Program-made: the position numbers and the translations under genes
Assembly (NCBI GenBank): GCA_023382715.1
Contig: JAHDWP010000030.1
Coordinates: forward strand, 1 to 41,185
Direction: 5' to 3'
Length of the DNA: 41,185 nucleotides
Origin: Anaerolineae bacterium
GTDB taxonomy: Bacteria > Chloroflexota > Anaerolineae > Aggregatilineales > Aggregatilineaceae
Part shown: positions 1 to 8,625 of the stretch, piece by piece
Layout: each line of letters begins with the position of its first letter
Numbering within the stretch: position 1 is the stretch's first letter
The notes under the pieces: model-generated
Databases searched by the model: none
Seen by the model: the letters and a program-made list of their open reading frames with translations, nothing else
Told to the model about the DNA's origin: nothing

Positions 1-213
1 CGGCGCTGACGCGCCTCGCCGCCCCCTCTCCACGCAGATGGAGAGGGGGCAAGCCGAGCGCAGCGAGGCTGGGGGTGAGGTCACTGCTCTGCTGCGCCCG
101 GGTTGACCTCACCCCCGCTCGGCGCTGACGCGCCGTGCCGCCCCCTCTCCATCTGCGTGGAGAGGGGGCAAGCCGAGCGCAGCGCGGCTGGGGGTGAGGT
201 CACTGCTCTGCGC
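1..213. repeat. Two tandem copies of a palindromic C/G-rich intergenic element
   Basis: Each copy has outer arms CCTCACCCCC / GGGGGTGAGG and inner arms CCCCCTCTCC / GGAGAGGGGG around a short loop. The first copy is cut by the window edge and the second spans about 109-200. The two copies are nearly identical, but the loop reads in opposite sense (acgcagat versus atctgcgt). Fragments of the same element recur near 26880-26905, 28833-28852, 31640-31670 and 41067-41085. It resembles the REP/BIME-like or MITE-like palindromes common in Chloroflexota. No coding potential is seen. Confidence 0.7.
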
Positions 214-246
214 CCGGCGAGTCGCTGTCAACCTTTGCACGCGCCC
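211..246 (+). repeat. Promoter-linked dispersed element, copy 1
   Basis: A 36-bp motif beginning CGCCCGGCGAGTCGCTGTCA and ending with the core CCTTTGCACGC at 232. The core begins 30 bp upstream of the -35 at 262. Near-identical copies occur at 26905, 28853 and 34518, and core-only copies at 17718 and 19621. All lie on the same strand and all precede a promoter. Confidence 0.7.
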
Positions 247-261
247 CTTCGCCGCAATTGC

Positions 262-291
262 TTGTCTTGGGCGGGCCAGGTTGGCTATACT
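262..291 (+). promoter_or_regulatory. Sigma-70-type promoter of the lysine-rich micro-gene
   Basis: TTGTCT (262-267) and TATACT (286-291) are 18 bp apart, about 43 bp upstream of the ATG at 334. Confidence 0.6.
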
Positions 292-333
292 CGCATTACT
301 GTTCTGCAAGCAGCACACAATGGGGAGAACGTC

Positions 334-411
334 ATGGCGAAGAAATCGGACAAGCCCAAGAAACAGGACGGCGACAAGGGCAAGAAGAAGGACAAGAAGA
401 AGAAAAAGTAG
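334..411 (+). CDS. 25-residue lysine-rich basic micro-protein
   Basis: This tiny frame encodes a protein with 14 lysines and 4 aspartates in 25 residues, ending in a run of five lysines. The support is contextual. A GGGGAG Shine-Dalgarno sequence lies about 7 nt before the ATG, and a good promoter (TTGTCT-18-TATACT) lies about 45 bp upstream. The frame closes with TAG directly after the lysine run. There are no domains, no membrane segment and no signal peptide. Such extreme basic composition suggests binding to nucleic acid or a ribosome, but that is inference. A longer frame with the same stop starts at 103, but it runs through the palindromic repeat and is not credible. I do not recognise a named family. 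Confidence 0.5.
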   Translation: MAKKSDKPKKQDGDKGKKKDKKKKK

Positions 412-703
412 CGAGCCGTCACGCGCCCTGCCGCCCGGATGCTCAAACGATCCCACAGCTACCGCGTATGGCAGGTGTGCTATTTTCTGATCCCGGTCTC
501 GTGGACAAGAGATTATTTGAGAGGTTGTTCCGCCCCCACCCCTTCAGTTTGAGCAGCAAGGTGAGCAGGTACGCTGTGCCTCCGTGGGGCCGTAGTGCAC
601 TACGCCCCCACGGAGACCTTTTGCCAGCGGTATCGCCGGCGGGGACAGCCGGATTTCTCCCCGCTGCTTGTCAGCGGGGAAAGGGGTTAGAGCATAACAC
701 GCC
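412..703. other. Gene-free spacer with two strong hairpins
   Basis: This separates the micro-gene from the convergent catabolic operon. The hairpin at 580-615 has 16-bp arms with one mismatch around TGCA and is followed on the plus strand by ACCTTTTG. The hairpin at 659-679 has perfect 8-bp arms CCCCGCTG/CAGCGGGG. Together they probably end transcription from both sides, although neither has a long T tract in the leftward direction. No credible coding frame is seen. Confidence 0.5.
580..615. terminator. Long hairpin, candidate bidirectional terminator
   Basis: The left arm CTCCGTGGGGCCGTAG pairs with CTACGCCCCCACGGAG with one mismatch and the tetraloop TGCA. On the plus strand it is followed by four T residues. 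It lies between two convergent transcription units. Confidence 0.5.
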
Positions 704-2179
<1,476 letters not shown>

Positions 2180-2193
2180 AACCTTCCCTCTGT

Positions 2194-2823
2194 TTAACCC
2201 ATTCGTTGCACTAGCGCCGCCTTGAGCGGCGCGTCCCGAAGCGTGCCCACGTCCAGCAGTGCTGCGACACCGGGGAATTCTAACACCGGCAGGAGCACTT
2301 CGTCCGGCAGCCCAGCGACGATCTCGGCCATCGTGCGATGCGCCAGCGCCGACACGCCGGCCAGCATCTCGCGCGACTGGCGCTGTGATTCCTGGCGGTG
2401 CGCGGGATAGCCCGCCCCGGACTCAACGCTGAAGAGGCGGTCGAAGATGAAGCGCAGGTTGACATCCGCTGCCCAGCCATAGCCCTGGTTGAGCGCCAGC
2501 GAGAGGCAGTTGCCCCCGTTGATCTGGGCGAAGAGCCAGGCGTCGAGCGAGCTGAGGACGTGCCCGCAGAACACGCCGGGGTACTGCATGGCCGCGTTGA
2601 GGAAGCCCTGCCCGGTGCCGCAGCCGCCCACGACGAAGTCGGCGCGCCCGGCGTTGAGCAGCAGCGCCGCCAGCAGCCCGGTGTGGATGTAGGTCAGCTC
2701 CGGCCTGGCCCCGTTTTTGACCATGCCGGCGTTGATCACGGTGTGGCCGCGCCCATCGAGCGCCGCCAGGATGTCGGCGTTGCGGTCTGCCGCGCTTGTC
2801 TCGTTGATGACTGCGATTCGCAT
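2194..2823 (-). CDS. RpiB/LacA/LacB-family sugar-phosphate isomerase
   Basis: The N-terminus ([10 protein letters not shown]) and the motif GCGTGQG (67-73, with Cys68) match the aldose-ketose isomerase fold of ribose-5-phosphate isomerase B. Cys68 aligns with the family's catalytic cysteine. At 209 residues it is longer than canonical RpiB (about 150), so it belongs to a divergent subgroup found in sugar-catabolic operons. That subgroup may act on four-, five- or six-carbon sugars or their phosphates. GAGGAG lies 6 nt before the ATG. It sits between the transketolase C subunit gene and the dehydrogenase gene. The pairing with a split transketolase suggests it isomerises an aldose produced by the transketolase reaction; this is inference. 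Confidence 0.82.
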   Translation of the reverse strand: MRIAVINETSAADRNADILAALDGRGHTVINAGMVKNGARPELTYIHTGLLAALLLNAGRADFVVGGCGTGQGFLNAAMQYPGVFCGHVLSSLDAWLFAQINGGNCLSLALNQGYGWAADVNLRFIFDRLFSVESGAGYPAHRQESQRQSREMLAGVSALAHRTMAEIVAGLPDEVLLPVLEFPGVAALLDVGTLRDAPLKAALVQRMG

Positions 2824-2852
2824 CAGGTTCTCCTCACCCGAACGGGCGGCGC

Positions 2853-3794
2853 TCAGCGCCGGCGCTCCAGAGCGCGCCGGGCGGCGGCGGCGACATCGCT
2901 CACGCCCAGCCCCCAGGCATCCATCAGCGTGTCGGGGTCGGGGCCGGTCTCGGCGAAGGTGTCCTTGAGGCCGACAAACTCGACCGGCGCCGGGTACCCA
3001 CCGGCCAGGGACTCGGCGACCGCGCTGCCCAGCCCGCCCAGGATAGTGTGATCTTCGGCAGTGACCAGCGCGCCGGTTTCCTCGGCGGCCTGGCGCACCA
3101 GGTCGGCATCGAAGGGCTTGATCGAGGTCATGGACAGGACGCGGGCGCTGATGCCCTCGCCTGCCAGCAGGTCGGCGGCCTGGATGCAGCGCCCGACCAT
3201 GCTGCCCGACCCGATGATCGTCACGTCATGGCCAGGGCGGACGGTCGTGCCCTGGCCGAGGCGCACCGTGTGGTCGCTGCCGAACACGTCCGGCACGGCG
3301 GCGCGGCTGATGCGCATGTAGACCGGCCCGTCGTGCTCGGCGATGATCGGCACCAGCAGGGCGGCCTCGGTGTTGTCGGCGGGGGCCAGCACGACGATGT
3401 TGGGCATGGCCCGCATCAGGGCCACGTCGTTGGTGGCGAAGTGGGTGGGGCCGTCCTTGTAGTCCGACAGGCCGGAGTAGCCGCCGATGAGCTTGACATT
3501 GGTGCGGGCGTAGGCCACACAGGTGCGAATCTGCTCGCAGGCACGCAGGGTGAGCAGCGCGGCGAAGGTGTTGACGAAGGGGATGGCCCCACCCAGGGCC
3601 AGGCCCGCGCCCACGTTGACCATCGAGGCTTCGGTCACGCCCAGGTTGAAGAAGCGCGCCGGGAAGCGGTCGGCGAAGTACTTGGTCAGGGTCGAGGACG
3701 ATACGTCGGCATCGAGCACGACCACATCGGGATTGATGGCACCGTAGTCGGCCAGAGCCATGCCATAGGCCTGGCGCTGTGGAATCTCGCTCAC
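2853..3794 (-). CDS. Transketolase, C-terminal (Pyr plus C-domain) subunit
   Basis: This 313-residue protein carries the pyrimidine-binding and C-terminal domains of a split transketolase. The conserved cofactor-activating Glu is Glu55 in NLGVTEASMVN. The GTG start at 3794 was chosen because it overlaps the stop of the N-subunit gene as GTGA (4 bp), with AAAGGA just upstream, and gives the normal subunit length. An in-frame extension back to 3863 would lie wholly inside the upstream gene. With the N subunit it should form a thiamine-diphosphate enzyme that moves two-carbon ketol units between sugar phosphates. The tight overlap implies translational coupling and 1:1 production. Confidence 0.93.
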   Translation of the reverse strand: MSEIPQRQAYGMALADYGAINPDVVVLDADVSSSTLTKYFADRFPARFFNLGVTEASMVNVGAGLALGGAIPFVNTFAALLTLRACEQIRTCVAYARTNVKLIGGYSGLSDYKDGPTHFATNDVALMRAMPNIVVLAPADNTEAALLVPIIAEHDGPVYMRISRAAVPDVFGSDHTVRLGQGTTVRPGHDVTIIGSGSMVGRCIQAADLLAGEGISARVLSMTSIKPFDADLVRQAAEETGALVTAEDHTILGGLGSAVAESLAGGYPAPVEFVGLKDTFAETGPDPDTLMDAWGLGVSDVAAAARRALERRR

Positions 3795-4630
3795 GCTTCG
3801 TATCCTTTCAGTTCGGCCCTGGCCTGCGCGTACTCTTTCTCGCTGGGCACTGCGCCGTGCCACTTGGCGGTGTTCTCCATGAAAGAAACGCCCTTGCCCT
3901 TGGTGGTGTGGGCGACGATGACGGTGGGCATACTGTGAATCTCCAGGGCGGTGTCCAGCGCATCCAGGACCTGATACAGATTATGCCCGTTAATCTCGAG
4001 GACGGCGAAGCCGAAGGCCCGCCATTTGTCCACCAGCGGCTCCAGCGGCATGATGTCGTGCGCTGCGCCGTCAAGCTGCACGCCGTTGTAGTCCATCAGC
4101 ACGGTCACTTCGCTGGCCCTGAACTTAGAGGCGGCCAGCGCGCCCTCCCAGGCGACGCCCGACTGCATGTCGCCATCGCTCATCATGACGTAGGTGTGAT
4201 AGTGCGGGCCGCGCAGCCGTTGGGCGAGGGCCAGGCCCACCCCCACCGACAGCCCGTGCCCCAGAAAACCCGACGACATCTCGACGCCGGGCGTCTTCAG
4301 ACGGTCGGGGTGGCCTTGCAGGTGCGCGCCCACATGCCCCCAGCGTTCCAGGTCTTCCGTCGGGAAGAAGCCGCGCTGGGCCAGCGCCGAATAGAGCGCC
4401 GCCGCCGCGTGCCCCTTGCTCAGCAGAAAGCGGTCGCGCTCCGGCCAATCGGGGCGCGCCGGGTCAATCTTGAGGTGGTGGAAATACAGGGCGGCCAGCA
4501 TCTCGGCGCACGAGAATGACCCGCCAGGATGCCCCGCCGCGCGACGGTAGACCATGTCCAGCACGTCGAGGCGAATCTGGCGCGCGCGCTCCTGCAGGTC
4601 GCGGATCAGAGACTCAGAGTGATGGTGCAT
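3791..4630 (-). CDS. Transketolase, N-terminal (TPP-binding) subunit
   Basis: This 279-residue protein is the thiamine-diphosphate (PP-domain) half of a split transketolase. Visible motifs are GHPGGS (33-38), SKGH (71-74), GFLGHGLSVGVG (121-132) and the metal/TPP motif SDGD (151-154) with Asn182 in MDYNG. The ATG at 4630 has AGGAG about 8 nt upstream and gives the usual family length. A much longer open frame reaching 5350 overlaps the upstream TPP-enzyme gene and is rejected. Together with the C half it forms one functional transketolase. Split forms are common in archaea, Firmicutes and Chloroflexota and often sit in dedicated catabolic operons. Confidence 0.93.
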   Translation of the reverse strand: MHHHSESLIRDLQERARQIRLDVLDMVYRRAAGHPGGSFSCAEMLAALYFHHLKIDPARPDWPERDRFLLSKGHAAAALYSALAQRGFFPTEDLERWGHVGAHLQGHPDRLKTPGVEMSSGFLGHGLSVGVGLALAQRLRGPHYHTYVMMSDGDMQSGVAWEGALAASKFRASEVTVLMDYNGVQLDGAAHDIMPLEPLVDKWRAFGFAVLEINGHNLYQVLDALDTALEIHSMPTVIVAHTTKGKGVSFMENTAKWHGAVPSEKEYAQARAELKGYEA

Positions 4631-4650
4631 TATCCAACTCCTGGCGATGG

Positions 4651-6459
4651 CTAGATACGCTCGTCGCGCCGCTCGCGCTCGTAGACTTCGCGGCGCTTCT
4701 CGAAGTAGCCGGGCACGGGCACGTCCCACCAGCCGGGGGCCAGCCCGCCCGAAGTGCCGAGGCTGCTGTCCACCATGACCTCGATCACCGCCGGGCCGCC
4801 GAGAGCCAGCGCGTGCTCCAGCGCGGGCGCGATCTCGTCGGGCCGGCTGATGCGCACGGCGTGCGCCCCGAAGGCGCGCGCGGCGTCGGCGATGTGCGGA
4901 GTCAGCGGCTCGCGCCCGTCCTCGAACATGGTCGCGTAGACGGCCTCTTCGCCGTAGGCGATGATCTGCAGGTCGCGGATGGCCTGCCAGCCCTGGTTGT
5001 TGAGGACGACGCTGACCACCGGAATGTGGTACTGCACGGCGGTCGCCAATTCCTGGAAGGTCATCAGGAAGTCGCCGTCGCCGACCAGGGCCACCACCGG
5101 GGTATCCGGCGCGGCCAGCTTGGCGCCCATCGCCGCCGGGAACGACCAGCCCATCGTACTGAAGCCGCCCGCCGCGAGATAGGTGCGCGGGCGGGTGAAG
5201 GGCATCTCCTGGAAGACCTGGGCCTGCACGTTGCCCGACGAGGTGAAGACGATCCCCTCCGGCGGCAGCACCTTGCGCACCTCGCCGATGGCCCGGCCCA
5301 TCGTCACCGGGGCGCTGTTGGACTCGCGCAGGGCGCGGCTCTGCGCCCACCAGCCGGCGACGTGTTCGGCGATCTCGCGCGTGTAGGGCGCGTCGCGCCA
5401 GTTGCGCGGCGGGGTGAGGGCGCGCACCGCCTCCAGCAGCCCGGCCAGGATCGCCTGCGCATCGCCGACAATGCCCACCTCAACCGGGTAGTTCTTGCCG
5501 ATCTCGAACGGGTCAATGTCGGCGTGGATCAGCCTGGTGGGCGGGATGCTGAAGGACGCGCCCGGCTTGTAGGATGAGGCAGCTTTGTCGGCGAAGCGCA
5601 CGCCCACCGCCAGCAGCACGTCGGCGTGAGTCGTCATGTAGTTACCGCAAGTCGTGGCGTTGCTGCCCATGTGCCAGGCGTAGAGCGGGTGATCTTCGGG
5701 GAAAGCGCCCTTGCCCTGCATGGTCGTCACCACGCACGCGCCCAGGTGCTCGGCAAGCTGGCGCAGCTCGTCCCATCCTTCGGACAGGATGACGCCGCCG
5801 CCCGCGACGATCACCGGACGGCTGGCGCCAGTTAGCAGCCTGGCAGCCTGCTGCAGGGCGGTAGGATCGCCGGCGGGACGATCGTGCGGGCGGCGCGCGC
5901 GCGGCTGCGGCGCGTCGGGCAGCTCCACCAGGTCAGCCTGCACGTCCATCGGCAGCGTGACCAGCGCAGGACCGGGGCGACCGGTGCGCATGGCGTTGAA
6001 GGCCTGGCTCATGGCCCGCTGAAGCTGGACGGGGCTGTCAATGTGCCAGGCGCGCTTGACGGTCGGGTACAACATGCGCGGCATGTCCGACCAGTGCTGA
6101 CGCTCGATCTCCTGCAGCACGCCGACGCCGCGCATGTAGGTGTGCGTCTCGCCGATGAGCAGCAGCAGCGGAATCGAGTCCACGTAGGCGGTCGCCAGGC
6201 CGATGGCGGTGTTGGCCGCGCCAGCGCCGATGGACGTGAAGACGGCCAGCGGCTCGCCTTTGACGCGGAAGTAGCCGTCGGCCATGTGCACGGCGGCCTG
6301 TTCGTGGCGCGGCATGATCACCCGCAGATCATCCTGGCGACGGCGGAAGGCATCCACCAGCGCCAGGTTGCCGTGCCCCGGAATGCCAATGACATACGGC
6401 ACGCCTTCGCGCACCAGGATGTCAGTGACGATCTCCGAACCTGTCAGTCTCATGCTCAT
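4651..6459 (-). CDS. Thiamine-diphosphate enzyme of the acetolactate synthase superfamily, IolD-like
   Basis: This 602-residue protein has the Pyr-middle-PP domain order of the acetolactate synthase/pyruvate oxidase superfamily. The catalytic Glu is Glu53 in RHEQAAVHMADGY. The TPP/Mg motif is VGDGD (459-463) with NN at 487-488. Its N-terminal GIPGHGN segment resembles the GHGN segment I recall from IolD, the trihydroxycyclohexanedione ring-opening hydrolase of inositol catabolism. The neighbouring IolG-like and IolA-like genes fit an IolD-type role. Acetolactate synthase itself is unlikely because there is no regulatory subunit and the context is catabolic. Two ATGs compete: 6459 has GGAGG only 2 nt upstream, while 6453 has better spacing (8 nt). 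Residue numbers are from 6459. Confidence 0.8.
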   Translation of the reverse strand: MSMRLTGSEIVTDILVREGVPYVIGIPGHGNLALVDAFRRRQDDLRVIMPRHEQAAVHMADGYFRVKGEPLAVFTSIGAGAANTAIGLATAYVDSIPLLLLIGETHTYMRGVGVLQEIERQHWSDMPRMLYPTVKRAWHIDSPVQLQRAMSQAFNAMRTGRPGPALVTLPMDVQADLVELPDAPQPRARRPHDRPAGDPTALQQAARLLTGASRPVIVAGGGVILSEGWDELRQLAEHLGACVVTTMQGKGAFPEDHPLYAWHMGSNATTCGNYMTTHADVLLAVGVRFADKAASSYKPGASFSIPPTRLIHADIDPFEIGKNYPVEVGIVGDAQAILAGLLEAVRALTPPRNWRDAPYTREIAEHVAGWWAQSRALRESNSAPVTMGRAIGEVRKVLPPEGIVFTSSGNVQAQVFQEMPFTRPRTYLAAGGFSTMGWSFPAAMGAKLAAPDTPVVALVGDGDFLMTFQELATAVQYHIPVVSVVLNNQGWQAIRDLQIIAYGEEAVYATMFEDGREPLTPHIADAARAFGAHAVRISRPDEIAPALEHALALGGPAVIEVMVDSSLGTSGGLAPGWWDVPVPGYFEKRREVYERERRDERI

Positions 6460-6491
6460 TCCCTCCCCAGGGATGGCCTGACCGTGCCCGG

Positions 6492-7553
6492 CTAGAGCCG
6501 GACAGCGCGCCCGGCCCGCGCAGATTCCTGGGCGGCCAGCGCGAAACGCAGGATTTCGCGGCCTTCCCAGGCGGTGAGGCTCGGCGGCTCACCGGCGAAG
6601 TAGGCGTCAATAAAGTGCCGCGTTGAGTTGATGAAGCTGTGCTCCCAGCCGACGGGCATGTCGGAGTGGGCGTACACTTTGCGGTCGCGGTAGAGCACGA
6701 CGGGCGGCACGTCCATCATCTTGCCGTGCCCGCGCGTGATCCACAGCACACCCTTGCTGCCGGTGATCTCGATGCGGTCGTCCTGAGCGTAGTGCTGAGT
6801 GTCCAGCACCAGCTCCGGCGAGTTGACCACTTCCAGCGACCCATAGCGGTTGTTGCTGAACTTCCAGGAGACGATGCCCGGCGAGTCCAGCAGGAAGCCA
6901 GGGGCGATCTCGGTCGCGCCGATCCAGGCGTGGACTTCTTCGGCCAGGCCCATGAAGAACCAGGCCAGCGAGAACTTGTGGTGCCCATCGTCGAAGACGA
7001 GCGGGCCGCCGCCGCATTCTTCGGGCTTGTAGCGCCAGGCCCAGGCCGCGTGCGGCACGTCCCACATGGTGGGGCTGGTGCCGGAATTGCTCTTGATGCG
7101 GATGGTCAGCGGGTCGCCGATCTCGCCGGCCTCGATCAGGGCTTTGGCGCGCTGTACCGGCGGGTAGAAGATGAAGTTCTCGAACACCTTGAAGAGGACG
7201 CCGGCCTGCCTGGCGGCGGCGATCATCTCGTCGGCTTCGGCGACGCTCAGGGCCATCGGCTTTTGCAGCGAGATGTGCTTGCCGGCGGCGGCAGCGTCCA
7301 GAGTCGCCTGGCGATGGAGGTGATGGGGCAGGAGGATTTCGACCAGGTCCACGTCGGGGAGGGCGAGCAGATCATGGTAATCGGTGAAGATGCGATCGGA
7401 CGCGACGCCCCATTGCGCGCCGCGCGACTCGGCGAGCTGGGGGTCAATGTCGCACACGGCGACGATACGCGCCCGTTCGTTGGCCAGGTATTCCAGGGCG
7501 TGCAGGTCGGAGATGCGCCCTGCGCCGATGAAACCGACTCTTAGCAAGTCCAT
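6492..7553 (-). CDS. Gfo/Idh/MocA-family NAD(P)-dependent oxidoreductase
   Basis: This 353-residue protein has an N-terminal Rossmann fold (GFIGAGRI at 7-14) and the family motif LQKPMALS near 96-103. Gln replaces the usual Glu of EKP, which is an uncommon but known variant. The C-terminal substrate domain holds the active-site segment DDGHHKFSLAW. Relatives oxidise myo-inositol (IolG), sugars or glycosides. The ATG at 7553 has AAGGAG 8 nt upstream; an upstream extension to 7610 would cross the operator and is rejected. It is the first structural gene of the leftward operon, directly after the regulator gene, and probably catalyses the first dehydrogenation of the imported substrate. Confidence 0.88.
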   Translation of the reverse strand: MDLLRVGFIGAGRISDLHALEYLANERARIVAVCDIDPQLAESRGAQWGVASDRIFTDYHDLLALPDVDLVEILLPHHLHRQATLDAAAAGKHISLQKPMALSVAEADEMIAAARQAGVLFKVFENFIFYPPVQRAKALIEAGEIGDPLTIRIKSNSGTSPTMWDVPHAAWAWRYKPEECGGGPLVFDDGHHKFSLAWFFMGLAEEVHAWIGATEIAPGFLLDSPGIVSWKFSNNRYGSLEVVNSPELVLDTQHYAQDDRIEITGSKGVLWITRGHGKMMDVPPVVLYRDRKVYAHSDMPVGWEHSFINSTRHFIDAYFAGEPPSLTAWEGREILRFALAAQESARAGRAVRL

Positions 7554-7567
7554 AGACACCGCTCCTT

Positions 7568-7592
7568 GTTGTGCTATGCGCAACACTGTTGC
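7568..7592. promoter_or_regulatory. IclR-type operator O1 with an overlapping second palindrome
   Basis: GTTGTGCTATGCGCAAC (7568-7584) is an imperfect 17-bp palindrome. It overlaps a perfect one, GCAAC-ACT-GTTGC (7580-7592). It lies between iclR and the oxidoreductase gene, just upstream of the latter's ribosome site. It shares the layout GTTGT-N7-nCAAC with sites at 8435 and 8507. Confidence 0.65.
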
Positions 7593-7643
7593 ATCAAAAG
7601 AGCCTTTCATGAGCGGGGTTGCGAAAAGCCCTGCAACCTCCGA

Positions 7644-8390
7644 TCAAGCGCGTTGAAAGCTCATACGGTTGGAAAGTTCGCGCGCGGCGTCCAGCACCAC
7701 CTGCGCGAAGTGCGGGAGACGATCCAGGCCCATACGTCCCGCCGGGCCGGAAATGCCGATCGCGCCGATGACTTTGCCCCGGTAGTCGAAGACCGGGGCG
7801 GCCACGCAGCGCACGCCGAAGTCGTATTCCTCGTCGTCCACCGCGTACCCCTGGCGGCGCGTCTGCTCCAGGTGCAGGCGCAGCGCCTGGGGATCGGTGA
7901 TCGTGCGCGGTGTGAAGGAAGGCAGCGCCTGGGGCGATGCGATGCCGTTGTCGAAGGCGAGCAGGCACTTGCCCAGCGCCGTGCAGTGCAGCGGGGCGAG
8001 CGTGCCCACGCCCGTCGTGACGCGCAGCGAGGCCGCAGACTCGACCTGGTCCACGTAGAGCGCCTGATCCTGGGCCAGGATGGCCAGGTGCGCGCACTCA
8101 CCGGTGCGCTCGACCAACTGGCGCAGGAAGGGCTTGGCTGCGTCGCGCAGGGGCATGCGCGTCAGCAAGCTGCGGCTGAGGCGCACGACCTGCGGGCCGA
8201 GCCGGTAGCGCCGGCTGGCGGCGTCCTGCTCAGCGTAACCGTAGATGGCCAGGGTTTGAACGAGGCGGGAGGCGCTGCTCTTATCAATGCCAAGCTCTGC
8301 GGCAAGCTCGGTGATGCTGACCGGGTCACTGCTGGCGGCCAGAAGCTCCATGATCTTCAGGCCGCGCGCAAGCGATTGGATTTCCGACAA
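7644..8390 (-). CDS. IclR-family transcriptional regulator
   Basis: This 248-residue protein has an N-terminal winged helix-turn-helix (about residues 5-65, with SITELAAELGIDKSSASRLV) and the IclR effector-binding domain. The C-terminal part contains TALGKCLLAF and GISGPAGRM, which are typical of the family. I chose the TTG start at 8390, preceded by AAAGGA 8 nt upstream. A TTG at 8450 lies inside the -10 region of the gene's own promoter and cannot be translated from that transcript. The gene sits at the divide between the leftward catabolic genes and the rightward transporter. Its promoter and both flanking units carry the same 17-bp palindrome, so it probably represses itself and the locus until a pathway metabolite binds. 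Confidence 0.92.
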   Translation of the reverse strand: MSEIQSLARGLKIMELLAASSDPVSITELAAELGIDKSSASRLVQTLAIYGYAEQDAASRRYRLGPQVVRLSRSLLTRMPLRDAAKPFLRQLVERTGECAHLAILAQDQALYVDQVESAASLRVTTGVGTLAPLHCTALGKCLLAFDNGIASPQALPSFTPRTITDPQALRLHLEQTRRQGYAVDDEEYDFGVRCVAAPVFDYRGKVIGAIGISGPAGRMGLDRLPHFAQVVLDAARELSNRMSFQRA

Positions 8391-8434
8391 GTTGGCGTTC
8401 CTTTGCGAGCGCAATCTCCAGGCAGGTGCGGATT

Positions 8435-8451
8435 GTTGTGCATTATACAAC
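8435..8451. promoter_or_regulatory. IclR-type operator O2 over the iclR -10 element
   Basis: GTTGTGCATTATACAAC is a 17-bp palindrome with 5-bp arms GTTGT/ACAAC. It contains the -10 hexamer (TATAAT on the minus strand) of the iclR promoter, so binding would block polymerase. It matches O1 and O3 in arm sequence and spacing. Confidence 0.72.
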
Positions 8452-8470
8452 GCAGCGCCGGGGATGTCAA
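8442..8470 (-). promoter_or_regulatory. Consensus sigma-70 promoter of iclR
   Basis: On the minus strand TTGACA (8470-8465) and TATAAT (8447-8442) are exactly 17 bp apart, a perfect match to the consensus. Transcription would start near 8435, about 45 nt before the TTG start codon. Confidence 0.85.
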
Positions 8471-8487
8471 TCGGTCAGCGCCAGTTG

Positions 8488-8516
8488 TTGACAATGAATA
8501 AACCCTGTTGTACGAT
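8488..8516 (+). promoter_or_regulatory. Sigma-70 promoter of the sugar ABC transporter operon
   Basis: TTGACA (8488-8493) and TACGAT (8511-8516) are 17 bp apart. The -10 lies inside operator O3. The -35 elements of this promoter and of the divergent iclR promoter are only 17 bp apart. Confidence 0.8.
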
Positions 8517-8523
8517 AACCAAC
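8507..8523. promoter_or_regulatory. IclR-type operator O3 over the transporter promoter -10
   Basis: GTTGTACGATAACCAAC is the third 17-bp site, flanked by T and A to give TGTTG...CAACA as at O1. It overlaps the -10 of the rightward promoter, consistent with repression. Confidence 0.7.
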
Positions 8524-8625
8524 AGAGTCCGCATACGCCGTGCCCAGGCACACGTATGCCGACCGGTGACCGAGGGCCGTATCGCCGAAGAGTCCTGGCC
8601 GGGCACAACTGATGGCTTCTGGGGT

